From: a virus
Virus record (IMG/VR): IMGVR_UViG_3300028829_001498
Span: 1 to 37,777 of that record
DNA length: 37,777 nucleotides
Strand: one strand, 5' to 3'
Position numbers and translations under genes: made by a program. The notes beneath the pieces were generated by a model. It made no database searches. It was not told the origin of the DNA and worked only from the letters and a program-made list of their open reading frames with translations. This document shows positions 1 through 7,273 of this stretch, piece by piece (position 1 is the stretch's first letter; every line of letters begins with the position of its first letter).

Positions 1-669
1 AAAGTATATAAATCAACAAAAGTTAATTTAGATTTATCACATAGATGTCCTTTAGAGTGTTTACGTTGTCCTAGACAAACGTATGATTATAAAGGTAAAA
101 TTCAATATAGAGGTGAATTAAAAAAAGAAGGTCTAAAAAAGAAACCAGTACCAGGCAGAGATATAACAATGGAAGAATTTGATAAAATTACAGATTATTT
201 TGCTACGATACAATTTTGTGGACAATATTCTGATCCTATACATCATCCACATTTTATTGATATGTTAAAAATGATAAAAAGAAAAGGTTTAATAAGTCAA
301 GTACATTGTGCCTCTAATTATAAATCAGACGAATGGTTTAAAGAAGCATTTGAGGCCTGTCCTGAAGCACAATGGTGGTTTGGTATTGATGGACTACCTG
401 AAGAAAGTCACAAGTATAGAAAAAACCAAGATGGTGAAATGCATTTTAAAAGATTAAAAATGGCAAGACAGATATTAACTAGAAAACCTATATGGCAATA
501 TATTGTTTTTAGTTACAATCAACATGATATAGAAAAGGCTATGAAAATGGCTGAAGATATAGATGTTATTTTTAGTGTCATAAACAGTGGTAGGTGGGAC
601 AACAAAGGTCCAGATAAACTAGCTCCTACAAACGGAAAAGGAATTAAAGCAAATGAATTTGAAAAATAA
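1..669 (+). CDS. Radical SAM protein, core domain (5' end outside window)
   Basis: The reading frame is open from the first base, so the gene begins upstream of the window. Visible residues 16-23 hold the CX3CX2C cluster motif (C16, C20, C23) that ligates the 4Fe-4S cluster of radical SAM enzymes, which cleave S-adenosylmethionine to start radical chemistry. A later stretch, FCGQYSDPIHHPHF, resembles the second conserved strand of the radical SAM barrel (usual form CGNxGDPLxHP). An internal ATG at 169 would exclude the cysteine motif and is not the real start. The frame stops at 669, while a cysteine-rich domain starts in another frame at 653. The two may be one enzyme split by a frameshift. 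The substrate is unknown. Confidence 0.85.
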   Translation, partial: KVYKSTKVNLDLSHRCPLECLRCPRQTYDYKGKIQYRGELKKEGLKKKPVPGRDITMEEFDKITDYFATIQFCGQYSDPIHHPHFIDMLKMIKRKGLISQVHCASNYKSDEWFKEAFEACPEAQWWFGIDGLPEESHKYRKNQDGEMHFKRLKMARQILTRKPIWQYIVFSYNQHDIEKAMKMAEDIDVIFSVINSGRWDNKGPDKLAPTNGKGIKANEFEK

Positions 670-1123
670 AATTAAATTTAATTTTCCACACGTAAGCGAA
701 TATGAAGAAAAAGGAAAAATAGGAACTAATCATACTAAACTATATGATGATGACGGTAATATAATATCAGATGAAGAAAATGGTATCAAAAGCAATGTTG
801 GAATAAAACCTATGTGCATTAGAGGAAACATGAACTTGGCCGTAACTAATAGAGGTCAATTATTACCTTGTTGTAAATGTGATACTCATAGAATGATGAA
901 AGATCCGGAGTTTAAAAAATTAGTGGATAATAGTTATCTTACAGATTATGATAGTGTAAATGACATATTGAATAATGATTATTACAAAGCCTTTCAAGAG
1001 TCATTAGAACGCAATAGAGGTCCTTTTGCTTGTTGGGATCTTTGTAGAACTAATAAAGAAAAAGGTAGACAAGAAATGACAGTAGCCGTAAAAGGTGAAT
1101 TAAAAATATGGGAAAGAAAATAA
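653..1123 (+). CDS. SPASM-like cysteine-rich partner or C-terminal half of the radical SAM enzyme
   Basis: This 156-residue frame overlaps the end of the upstream radical SAM ORF by 17 nt in the +1 frame. It carries C55, then a CCxC group (C73, C74, C76) in the context NRGQLLPCCKC, and later a CX3C pair (C127, C131). That arrangement resembles the SPASM/twitch auxiliary Fe-S domain that normally follows a radical SAM core in one polypeptide. It could be a separate subunit translated by coupling, the product of a +1 frameshift, or the result of a sequencing indel or recent mutation. The function of the pair is not recognisable from sequence alone. Confidence 0.7.
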   Translation: MNLKNKIKFNFPHVSEYEEKGKIGTNHTKLYDDDGNIISDEENGIKSNVGIKPMCIRGNMNLAVTNRGQLLPCCKCDTHRMMKDPEFKKLVDNSYLTDYDSVNDILNNDYYKAFQESLERNRGPFACWDLCRTNKEKGRQEMTVAVKGELKIWERK

Positions 1124-1131
1124 TATAAATA
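1124..1131 (+). promoter_or_regulatory. T4-type late promoter (TATAAATA), leaderless spacing
   Basis: An exact match to the T4 late promoter octamer, recognised by gp55-programmed RNA polymerase. It begins just after the stop of the preceding gene. The ATG of the next gene begins six bases after its last base, which is the expected +1, so the late mRNA would begin at or beside the start codon. Confidence 0.7.
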
Positions 1132-1136
1132 GTAGT

Positions 1137-1388
1137 ATGAAAAATTTATTAAGATCAATACTAGGTATATTAGTAGTAATAGTATGTATTAAAGTGTTTG
1201 CTTTATTTGTATTCTTATGCTATATTGGATTTTTTGTACCCGAATCACCAAATCCTCTAGAAAGTATTGAAGATAAAATAGAACAGGTTGAAAAAAAAGA
1301 ACGTGTTTTAACTGAAAACGAAAAAGAATTAGAGAAGAAATCTACAGAAAAAGACTGGAATGAAGTAGATAAGGAACGTAATAAATAG
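1137..1388 (+). CDS. Small single-pass membrane protein, unknown function
   Basis: An 83-residue protein with one long hydrophobic segment at about residues 8-33, followed by a highly charged, Lys/Glu-rich tail (about residues 42-83) that is probably helical or coiled coil. I do not recognise the family. It lies directly behind a TATAAATA late promoter and ahead of a probable tail gene, so late expression is likely. A virion or lysis-related role is possible, but nothing in the sequence proves it. There is no cysteine lipobox, so it does not look like a lipoprotein. No Shine-Dalgarno sequence is visible before the ATG, consistent with leaderless translation. Confidence 0.6.
   Translation: MKNLLRSILGILVVIVCIKVFALFVFLCYIGFFVPESPNPLESIEDKIEQVEKKERVLTENEKELEKKSTEKDWNEVDKERNK
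1380..1387 (+). promoter_or_regulatory. Late promoter variant (AATAAATA), leaderless spacing
   Basis: Matches the T4 late octamer at seven of eight positions and overlaps the stop codon of the membrane protein gene. The following ATG at 1393 again begins six bases after the octamer. The sequence around it (ATAAATAGTATTATG) nearly duplicates that at 1125-1139 (ATAAATAGTAGTATG). Confidence 0.55.
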
Positions 1389-1392
1389 TATT

Positions 1393-2013
1393 ATGACAAT
1401 ACTAAAAAACAGACAGCCTACAAAATTAGACTATGCAAGTCCAACGCAATTTAAATTTGGTATAACTAAACTACCAAAAGTAGAATATTTTTGTACAGCT
1501 GCAACAGTACCTGGAATATCATTAGCCAATACGCCAGCACAAGTAACACCACTTAAAGATATACCTTTACCTGGTGATAAGTTAGATTATGAAAAACTTG
1601 TTTGTACGTTTTTGGTAGATGAAAATTTAGAAAATTATCAAGAGATACACGGTTGGTTAAGAGGTTTAGGTTTTCCCGAAGATAACAAAGAACATCAAAA
1701 TCTTTTAGTAAGTGGTAACGATAGATTTCCTGGTAGTACAAGCAGTGTATTAGGTGAAGCAGGCCGAACAAAATATGCACCACCAAAAACAGGTGGTCTT
1801 TTTTCAGATGCTACGTTAAACGTGTTATCAAATAAAAATAATTCCGTAATAGAAGTTAGATTTAGAGACGTATTTCCTATTTCTCTAACTGGCCTCTCTT
1901 ACAACCAACAAGCAACAGATGTTGATTATCTTACGGCAACTGTTACATTTGATTATAAGATATACGATTTTGCTACTAAAGGTGCAAGTCGGACAACAGT
2001 TACAACATCTTAA
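1393..2013 (+). CDS. Probable virion structural protein, tail-tube (gp19/gp54-like) fold
   Basis: A 206-residue soluble protein. The early segment FCTAATVPGISL and the stretch FLVDENLENYQEIHGWLRGL (about residues 73-92) resemble the gp19-type tail-tube proteins of T4-like phages, in which a VDE.L.NY.EI..W pattern follows a strand. The C-terminal part (TATVTFDYKIYDF) fits the closing beta strands of that fold. It sits directly after a late-promoter-like octamer, consistent with a structural gene. It is longer than T4 gp19 (163 residues) and could instead be a baseplate-tube junction protein. The assignment is by pattern only. Confidence 0.5.
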   Translation: MTILKNRQPTKLDYASPTQFKFGITKLPKVEYFCTAATVPGISLANTPAQVTPLKDIPLPGDKLDYEKLVCTFLVDENLENYQEIHGWLRGLGFPEDNKEHQNLLVSGNDRFPGSTSSVLGEAGRTKYAPPKTGGLFSDATLNVLSNKNNSVIEVRFRDVFPISLTGLSYNQQATDVDYLTATVTFDYKIYDFATKGASRTTVTTS

Positions 2014-2019
2014 TAAATA
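2012..2019 (+). promoter_or_regulatory. Late promoter-like octamer (AATAAATA)
   Basis: Overlaps the stop codon of the preceding structural gene and lies 36 bases before the uvsY ATG. In an AT-rich genome such matches arise by chance, so this one is weaker than the octamers with fixed spacing to an ATG. Confidence 0.3.
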
Positions 2020-2055
2020 AGACTAGTAACAAAATGAAAGAAAAGTGGAGATATA

Positions 2056-2484
2056 ATGGACCTAGAACAGCTACAAAACGAAACAGATAAAGATTTAAAT
2101 ATTAACGATATAGAGTTAGATATTGAATCTTTAAAAACACCTCAATTACATAACAAGTATTTAAAATATTTAACAAAATTTAAATTACTATTAACACGTG
2201 CTGAAGATGAGTACAGAATTGTTAAAAGAGTAAAATGGGAATACTATACAGGCAAAGCCGATCAACAAGTATACGTAGATAGACCTTTTAATTTTAAACT
2301 ATTAAAGGTAGATGTACCACAATATATTGATTCCGATCCCGAAGTACAAAAGTTAAATCAAAAAGTAAAATATTTAGAGACGGTTGTTGACTTTTTAGAT
2401 AGAACTTTAAGACAAATAACTAATAGAACTTTTACTATTAAGAACGCAATAGACTGGAAAAGATTTACCAGTGGAGCTGTATAA
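2056..2484 (+). CDS. uvsY: UvsY-like recombination mediator
   Basis: The 142-residue product matches T4 UvsY (137 residues) in length and layout: an acidic N-terminus starting M.LE.LQ, a central ..YYTGKAD segment (T4 YYSGRGD), and a C-terminal DFLDRTLRQI..RTFTIKNAIDW stretch (T4 DFCSGALDAI..RGFAIKHIQDM). UvsY loads the UvsX recombinase on single-stranded DNA coated with gp32 during strand exchange and recombination-dependent replication. Its neighbours support the call: uvsW lies two genes downstream, and uvsX is elsewhere in the window. A GTGGAG sequence about nine bases upstream of the ATG can serve as ribosome binding site. The stop overlaps the next start as TAATG. Confidence 0.88.
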   Translation: MDLEQLQNETDKDLNINDIELDIESLKTPQLHNKYLKYLTKFKLLLTRAEDEYRIVKRVKWEYYTGKADQQVYVDRPFNFKLLKVDVPQYIDSDPEVQKLNQKVKYLETVVDFLDRTLRQITNRTFTIKNAIDWKRFTSGAV

Positions 2485-3044
2485 TGTATTTAACTAATAA
2501 CAATTGTATTTCCGTATCAAAGTTTGAACCAGATTATTGTAACAAACTAATTGCATTGTGTGATACTTTAAAACTGGAAGAAGCAGCTATACAAGACGGC
2601 AATGGTAAAAATCGTAGTAGTAGTGTTGCGTGGGTTAAACAAAATGATGAGTTGTATCAATCTATAGAAGATGTAATTTTTAATCATAATGTAAAAGCAG
2701 AATGGAATTTTGATTTAAAAGAATTTGAACCTTTTCAGTATACAATATATGAAGAAGGAGACCACTATGATTGGCACATAGATTCACACACTAAGCCTTA
2801 CCCTAATGGTTTTATTAGAAAGATAAGTTTTACTTTATGTTTAAATGAAGATTATGAAGGAGGAGAATTTGAAATTGCAAGTTTAAATCCTAAAGGAGTT
2901 AATCAAAATATAAAGTTTAAAGATAAATTTACGACAGGTACATTGATATCCTTTCCCTCATTTAGTTGGCATAAGGTACATCCGGTAACCAAAGGAACAA
3001 GAAAGGTTTTAGTAGGTTGGATTGTAGGTCCTCCTTTCGTGTAA
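2484..3044 (+). CDS. 2-oxoglutarate/Fe(II)-dependent oxygenase (PKHD-type hydroxylase-like)
   Basis: A 186-residue protein with a complete facial triad for iron: H98 and D100 in YDWHIDSH and the distal H166 in HKVHPVTKGTRKVLVGW, where R173 is placed to bind the 2-oxoglutarate carboxylate. The spacing and the HPVTxGxRxVLVGW signature match the PiuC/PKHD-type hydroxylase family. Such enzymes couple 2OG decarboxylation to hydroxylation of protein, small-molecule or nucleobase substrates; the substrate here is unknown. It is translationally coupled on both sides (TAATG overlaps) between uvsY and uvsW. Similar oxygenases are common in marine T4-like phages. Confidence 0.87.
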   Translation: MYLTNNNCISVSKFEPDYCNKLIALCDTLKLEEAAIQDGNGKNRSSSVAWVKQNDELYQSIEDVIFNHNVKAEWNFDLKEFEPFQYTIYEEGDHYDWHIDSHTKPYPNGFIRKISFTLCLNEDYEGGEFEIASLNPKGVNQNIKFKDKFTTGTLISFPSFSWHKVHPVTKGTRKVLVGWIVGPPFV

Positions 3045-4519
3045 TGCCAGATATAAGATACATCATAGTTGACAAGATAAACGATGTCTATTTAAAAGTA
3101 GACGCTGACGCCTCTATACGTAGAGAGTTATCAGAGTATTTTTGTTTTGAGGTGCCAGGTTATAAGTTTGTTCCTGCATATAGAAACAGAGTATGGGACG
3201 GAAAAATAAGATTATTTTCTTATGCAACTGGTCAAATATATGCCGGTTTATATCCTTATATACTTAAATGGTGTGAAGATAATAAAATACAAGTAGTAGA
3301 TGGTACTAAAACAGTTGATACTAAAGTTGATTTAAAATTAGTAGAGGCATTTACAAAAGCATTAAAGATACCTTTTGAAGTAAGAGATTATCAAAAAGAG
3401 GCATTTATTCATGCAACAACAAAGAGTAGATGTTTATTGTTATCTCCAACAGCCTCTGGTAAATCACTTATAGTATATCTATTAGTAAGATTTAATATGT
3501 TAAGACGAAAAGAAGAAAAGAAAAAGCTACTTATTATAGTACCAACAACATCATTAGTAGAACAACTATTCAAAGACTTCAAAGATTATGGTTGGAATCC
3601 AGACAAAAACGTACACAAAATATATCAAGGACATGATAAAGATACTAATAAAAATGTTATTATATCTACATGGCAATCAATATACAATCAACCAAAAGTA
3701 TGGTTTAAACAGTTTGGTATGGTCATAGGTGACGAAGCACACTTATTTAAGGCAGTTTCACTCACAAAGATAATGACCAAACTAGAAAAATGTAAGTATA
3801 GAATAGGTCTTACAGGTACTTTAGATGGTACTAAAACACACAAGTTGGTGTTAGAAGGATTATTTGGTGTTGTTAATAAGGTTATATCTACAAGTGAATT
3901 GCAAGAGAACAAACAATTAGCCGAATTAAAAATTATATGTTTAGTATTACAACATGACAAAGAAGTAAGACATATGATGAAAGATAAGAACTACCAAGAG
4001 GAGATGGATTACTTGGTACGAAATGAAAAAAGAAACAAATACATTAGAAACTTGGCCTCTAGTTTACAAGGAAATACTTTATGTTTATTTCAGTATGTTG
4101 AAAAACACGGTGATGAACTTGTAAAAATGATAAAAGAAAAGGCAGAGGATAAAAATGTATTCTATGTACACGGAGGAGTAGAAACAGATGATAGAGAAAA
4201 GATTAGAGAAATTACGGAGAAAAGTGATAACGCCATTATTGTTGCTAGTTACGGCACTTTTTCAACCGGAATTAATATACGGAATTTGCATAACATTATT
4301 TTTGCTAGTCCTTCTAAATCTCGTATAAGAAATTTACAAAGTATTGGTAGAGGTTTAAGATTAAAGGACAATGATTCAGCTGCGACTTTATATGATATAG
4401 CAGACGATATAAGTTATAAAGACAAAGAAAATTACACGTTAGCACATTTTCGTGAACGGATAAATATTTACAATGGTGAAGATTTTAATTATGAGATACA
4501 CAATATAGATTTGAAATGA
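3044..4519 (+). CDS. uvsW: UvsW-like DNA/RNA helicase
   Basis: Start chosen at the ATG overlapping the previous stop (TAATG), giving 491 residues (T4 UvsW is about 500). The N-terminal segment, FCFEVPGYKFVPAYRNRVWDG, corresponds to the T4 double-stranded-DNA-binding domain (FSFEADGYRFNPRFRYGNWDG). Walker A is SPTASGKS (134-141) and motif II is DEAH (230-233); the SF2 C-terminal half carries YGTFSTGINIRNLHN and QSIGRGLR (motif VI). UvsW unwinds branched intermediates and R-loops, remodels stalled forks, and shifts origin-dependent to recombination-dependent replication. An upstream in-frame ATG at 3017 would extend 27 nt into the oxygenase and is less likely. Confidence 0.95.
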   Translation: MPDIRYIIVDKINDVYLKVDADASIRRELSEYFCFEVPGYKFVPAYRNRVWDGKIRLFSYATGQIYAGLYPYILKWCEDNKIQVVDGTKTVDTKVDLKLVEAFTKALKIPFEVRDYQKEAFIHATTKSRCLLLSPTASGKSLIVYLLVRFNMLRRKEEKKKLLIIVPTTSLVEQLFKDFKDYGWNPDKNVHKIYQGHDKDTNKNVIISTWQSIYNQPKVWFKQFGMVIGDEAHLFKAVSLTKIMTKLEKCKYRIGLTGTLDGTKTHKLVLEGLFGVVNKVISTSELQENKQLAELKIICLVLQHDKEVRHMMKDKNYQEEMDYLVRNEKRNKYIRNLASSLQGNTLCLFQYVEKHGDELVKMIKEKAEDKNVFYVHGGVETDDREKIREITEKSDNAIIVASYGTFSTGINIRNLHNIIFASPSKSRIRNLQSIGRGLRLKDNDSAATLYDIADDISYKDKENYTLAHFRERINIYNGEDFNYEIHNIDLK

Positions 4520-4992
4520 TATCAGATGAAGATTTTAGATTTTTGTTAGAAGAAAGTCGGTACGCCAAAAAGATATTAGAAATAGGTACTGGCACAGGTA
4601 AAAGTACAACTGCTTTAGTGGCAAACAGAGCAGAGGTATATACTATTGACAAAGACGATATATTTGAATATGTTGGTATTGAAGATAACATAAACAGATT
4701 TCATTGTACAAGTGTTGATTATTGGAAAGAGTATGGTCATTTTGATTTTGATTTTGTGTTTGTTGACGGATCAATCGGCGTTTATGATTGCGAAGAAATA
4801 TTAAAAAGAACTAAGGATAATTTTAAAATTGTTTTCCATGATTATTTACCTAACGAAGAAAAATATCCTGGAAAAAATAAAGGTTGGTATAATATGAAAG
4901 TTTTTAAAGAAACTTCATTATTAACTTATGATATAATAACAAAAACTGGTGGTACTCATTGTGTATTAGCAGAGCTAAAAAAGGATAAATAA
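4516..4992 (+). CDS. Class I SAM-dependent methyltransferase, substrate unknown
   Basis: A 158-residue protein starting with an ATGA overlap on uvsW. Motif I is ILEIGTGTGKST (about residues 20-31), the SAM-binding glycine loop, followed by an acidic end of strand beta2 in VYTIDKDD and a beta4-like FDFVFVDGS. This is the Rossmann-fold methyltransferase pattern, closest in style to small methyltransferases of the type 24 family. No target-recognition domain is visible, so the substrate (nucleic acid, protein or glycan) cannot be inferred. It is placed with recombination genes, but that says little about its role. Confidence 0.7.
   Translation: MISDEDFRFLLEESRYAKKILEIGTGTGKSTTALVANRAEVYTIDKDDIFEYVGIEDNINRFHCTSVDYWKEYGHFDFDFVFVDGSIGVYDCEEILKRTKDNFKIVFHDYLPNEEKYPGKNKGWYNMKVFKETSLLTYDIITKTGGTHCVLAELKKDK
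4984..4991 (+). promoter_or_regulatory. Late promoter variant (GATAAATA), leaderless spacing
   Basis: A seven-of-eight match to TATAAATA that includes the last codons and stop of the methyltransferase gene. The downstream ATG (4997) begins six bases after the octamer, the same spacing as at 1124 and 1380. Confidence 0.45.
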
Positions 4993-4996
4993 TCAT

Positions 4997-5437
4997 ATGC
5001 ACCAAAAGACAGAAAATAACATTAAAATTATTAAGTTGGTAAACGGAGACGATATCGTTTGCGTGGTTGACTTTACTAAAAGACAATTAGATCCTGCAAA
5101 CAAAACAATCAATATAGAAAAGCCGTTACAAATAAAATACGTGCCACAAATAACAGTGCAAGGTTTCAAGGATTATATTGCATTGATTCGTTGGACGGCC
5201 TATACTAACGATGAACAAATTACTATACCAAAAGATAAGATAATGACAATTACAAGTGCTAATGATAGTATGAGTAAAAGTTATCTTGGTGTTGTTGATA
5301 CATACGAAGATATTCCTCTGGCGGACAAAGATGTAAAAAAGTCGCAAGTTAAATTTACCACCACAGAGAATAAAGAAATTAATAGAATCTTTGATGATTC
5401 AATATATGATGACGATGATGAAGGAACTTTACATTAG
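4997..5437 (+). CDS. Lsm/Sm-like small protein, paralogue A
   Basis: A 146-residue protein. Residues about 8-100 align with the product at 23226-23531: IKIIKLVNGDDIVCVV against VKILRLSTGEDVIAKV, INIEKPLQI against ISLKNPFVI, and ITIPKDKIMTITSANDSMSKSYL against VTVSKDKVVFMTEPKDEIRSSYE. The pattern of a short strand, a GDD/GED turn and a late KDKI strand resembles Sm/Lsm-type beta barrels, which commonly bind RNA, but this fold call is inference. The C-terminus is acidic (DDSIYDDDDEG). It is followed by hairpins, a terminator and a tRNA, so it ends a transcription unit. Confidence 0.6.
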   Translation: MHQKTENNIKIIKLVNGDDIVCVVDFTKRQLDPANKTINIEKPLQIKYVPQITVQGFKDYIALIRWTAYTNDEQITIPKDKIMTITSANDSMSKSYLGVVDTYEDIPLADKDVKKSQVKFTTTENKEINRIFDDSIYDDDDEGTLH

Positions 5438-5438
5438 A

Positions 5439-5481
5439 GGAGACCAGTACCTGGAGCTTCTCCCCAAACGGCTACACCGTT
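5439..5481 (+). other. Two tandem RNA hairpins after the Lsm-like gene
   Basis: Starting two bases after the stop codon, GGAGA (5439-5443) and CCAG (5444-5447) pair with CTGG (5451-5454) and TCTCC (5459-5463), with a four-base bulge (AGCT) between the two helices. A second hairpin follows: AACGG (5467-5471), loop CTACA, CCGTT (5477-5481). Neither has a T-run. Together with the terminator at 5516-5541 they could form a structured 3' UTR or a small RNA. Confidence 0.45.
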
Positions 5482-5515
5482 CATTATACATAAAATTATC
5501 AAAAAGTCAATGCTG

Positions 5516-5541
5516 ATTTCGGCACAAACCGAAATTTTTTT
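5516..5541 (+). terminator. Rho-independent terminator before tRNA-Gly(GCC)
   Basis: Perfect seven-base-pair stem ATTTCGG/CCGAAAT with loop CACAAA, followed directly by a run of T (5535-5541). It closes the uvsY-uvsW unit and lies two bases before the tRNA gene. Confidence 0.85.
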
Positions 5542-5543
5542 AA

Positions 5544-5618
5544 GCGGGTGTAGCTCAGTGGTAGAGCGTCTCGTTGCCAACGAGAAGGCCGTCGGTCCGA
5601 CCCCGATCACCCGCTCCA
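5544..5618 (+). tRNA. tRNA-Gly (anticodon GCC), CCA encoded
   Basis: Complete cloverleaf: acceptor GCGGGTG (5544-5550) with CACCCGC (5608-5614), discriminator T, encoded CCA (5616-5618). The D arm GCTC-AGTGGTA-GAGC is canonical and keeps GG. The anticodon stem TCTCG/CGAGA encloses loop TTGCCAA, anticodon GCC. T stem is GTCGG/CCGAT. The T loop reads TCCGACC instead of the usual TTCRANN, so position 55, normally T (pseudouridine), is C. The acceptor and D arm look like an alphaproteobacterial tRNA-Gly, suggesting capture from a host. It sits between a terminator and the gp55 promoter, so its own transcription start is not obvious; it may be made by read-through and processing. Confidence 0.92.
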
Positions 5619-5632
5619 AAATGCTTAAAACA

Positions 5633-5661
5633 TTGACATTTAAACTGAAAGATGTTATATT
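5633..5661 (+). promoter_or_regulatory. Sigma70-type promoter of gene 55, leaderless
   Basis: TTGACA (5633-5638), 17-base spacer, TATATT (5656-5661). The gp55 ATG begins seven bases after the -10 box, exactly where transcription is expected to start, so the mRNA should have no 5' leader. No Shine-Dalgarno sequence is present. Confidence 0.85.
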
Positions 5662-5667
5662 AAGAAT

Positions 5668-6249
5668 ATGAGTAAAACAAAAAAAGAACACTATGTTAAT
5701 AACAAAGAGTTTTTAGAGGCAATGAATAAGTACAGAAAAGCTGTACGAAGAGCGGCCAGATTAAAACAAGATAAACCACTGGTAGGAAACTACCTTGGAT
5801 CATGTTTTTTAAAGATTGCTAATCATTTGTCATACAGACCTAATTTTATAAATTATACTTTTAAAGATGACATGATATCAGATGGTATAGAAAACTGTCT
5901 ACAATACCTTGACAATTTTGATGGTAAAAAATCAAATAATCCGTTTGCTTACTTCACTCAAATAATCTATTATGCATTTATACGTAGAATACAAAAAGAG
6001 AAAAAGCAAGTGACTATTAAACACAAATTAATCAGCAATTCTAATTTAGATGACTTTGCTTTGCAACCAGGTGATGATAGAGAGTTTAAGAATCAAATGA
6101 CTGAATATCTACAGAAAAATTTACCAATGGACGCACAAGAAAAGATTGCTGAAGAAGTTAAAAATAGTAAAAAGAAACGTAAGAAAAGAACAAGTAAGAA
6201 TAGTTTAGATTATTTTTTTGAAAATTATGAAGATAGCCCTACTAAATGA
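5668..6249 (+). CDS. 55: Late-transcription sigma factor gp55
   Basis: The 193-residue product follows T4 gp55 (185 residues) closely: YVNNKEFLEAMNKY near the N-terminus (T4 YVNNKELLQAI), then DDMISDGIENCLQYLDNFDGKKSNNPFAYFTQ.. (T4 [32 protein letters not shown]), AFIRRIQKEKKQV and a C-terminal SLDYFFENYED that corresponds to the hydrophobic clamp-binding tail. gp55 replaces sigma70 on host RNA polymerase and recognises TATAAATA late promoters; its C-terminal epitope contacts the sliding clamp gp45. It overlaps gene 47 by 23 nt. Confidence 0.95.
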   Translation: MSKTKKEHYVNNKEFLEAMNKYRKAVRRAARLKQDKPLVGNYLGSCFLKIANHLSYRPNFINYTFKDDMISDGIENCLQYLDNFDGKKSNNPFAYFTQIIYYAFIRRIQKEKKQVTIKHKLISNSNLDDFALQPGDDREFKNQMTEYLQKNLPMDAQEKIAEEVKNSKKKRKKRTSKNSLDYFFENYEDSPTK

Positions 6250-7273
6250 TACACACTTTGGTTGCCGTAATGATTCTCCACATTTTATAAATTATCAGAA
6301 TAAGTTTTATGAGGAACAGTTTTTTCCTTATCTTATTAAGAATAATATTAAATGTTTAATACATTTAGGTGACGTAGTTGATAGACGAAAATTTATTAAT
6401 CATAATACAGCCCACAACTTTAAAAAAGTATTTTGGGATAGATTAAAAGAACTAGATATAGAAACTCACGTTATACTAGGTAATCACGATACATATTACA
6501 AGAATACAAATGAAGTTAATGCTTTGGAAAATCTTAATGTAGGTAACGAAGTTAAGATATACACTAAAGCCACCGAAATAACTTTAGATGGTTTAGATGT
6601 ATTGTTAATACCATGGATATGTGAAGACAATATGGAAGATACTCTATATAAATTAGATAACTCTACATCACAAATTGCCTTTGGTCATTTAGAAGTAAAA
6701 GGTTTTGAAATGCATAAAGGAGTTATGAATGAACATGGTCTAGAGAAACAAAATTTTAGAAGATTTGAAAAAGTATTTTCTGGTCACTTTCATAAGAAAT
6801 CAGATGACGGACATATCTTTTATCTAGGCACACAATATCAAATTATGTGGTCAGACTATAACTGTCCTAAAGGTTTTCATATATTTGATACAGATACTAG
6901 AGAACTAGAACGAATAGAGAACACTTTACCTATATTTAAAAAATTATCATATGACGATACTAAAGAAAATTATGACAATTTAGATTTATCTTCTTATGAA
7001 AATTGTTTTGTAAAACTGTTTGTTAATAGAAAAACTAATCCAGAAATGTATGGTAATCTAATAGAAAGGTTTTACAACAATACAAATATACATGAGTTAA
7101 TTATAAATGAAGATACAAATGACATAACACAAACAGTTAGAGTTGATACTATAGATCAAGGAGAAGATACACTGACATTTTTAGGTAATTATATTGAACA
7201 GATAGATACTGATTTAGATAAACACAAACTAAAAGAATTTGCAAAAGAATTATATACGGAGGCCAGTGAGTAA
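6227..7273 (+). CDS. 47: Recombination nuclease subunit gp47 (SbcD/Mre11-like)
   Basis: The ATG at 6227 gives 348 residues (T4 gp47 is 339) and begins MKIALLNDTHFG; an upstream TTG in frame is less likely. The metallophosphoesterase motifs are complete: D8/H10 in NDTHFG, GDVVDRR (48-54), GNHD (85-88), and later GHLEVKG and SGHFHKK. Together with gp46 it forms the Mre11-Rad50-type complex that resects DNA ends to make 3' single strands for UvsX-driven recombination and replication restart, and helps degrade host DNA. It is coupled to the next gene by an 8-nt overlap. Confidence 0.95.
   Translation: MKIALLNDTHFGCRNDSPHFINYQNKFYEEQFFPYLIKNNIKCLIHLGDVVDRRKFINHNTAHNFKKVFWDRLKELDIETHVILGNHDTYYKNTNEVNALENLNVGNEVKIYTKATEITLDGLDVLLIPWICEDNMEDTLYKLDNSTSQIAFGHLEVKGFEMHKGVMNEHGLEKQNFRRFEKVFSGHFHKKSDDGHIFYLGTQYQIMWSDYNCPKGFHIFDTDTRELERIENTLPIFKKLSYDDTKENYDNLDLSSYENCFVKLFVNRKTNPEMYGNLIERFYNNTNIHELIINEDTNDITQTVRVDTIDQGEDTLTFLGNYIEQIDTDLDKHKLKEFAKELYTEASE
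7258..7262 (+). promoter_or_regulatory. Ribosome binding site that fixes a GTG start at 7266
   Basis: GGAGG, the strongest Shine-Dalgarno sequence I noticed in the window, lies inside the 3' end of gene 47, three bases before GTG 7266. It argues against the upstream TTG start at 7239. Confidence 0.65.

Noticed and set aside
3017-3043. Upstream ATG extension of UvsW
   Set aside because: It overlaps the oxygenase gene, and the T4-like N-terminus begins at the TAATG start at 3044.
3069-3097. TTGACA inside uvsW as a promoter
   Set aside because: The matching -10 position (TTAAAA) is poor and it lies within coding sequence in the middle of a coupled operon.
5434-5691. Minus-strand ORF of 85 codons across the terminator and tRNA-Gly
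   Set aside because: It is the antisense of a tRNA, a terminator and a promoter, and no minus-strand gene is otherwise present.
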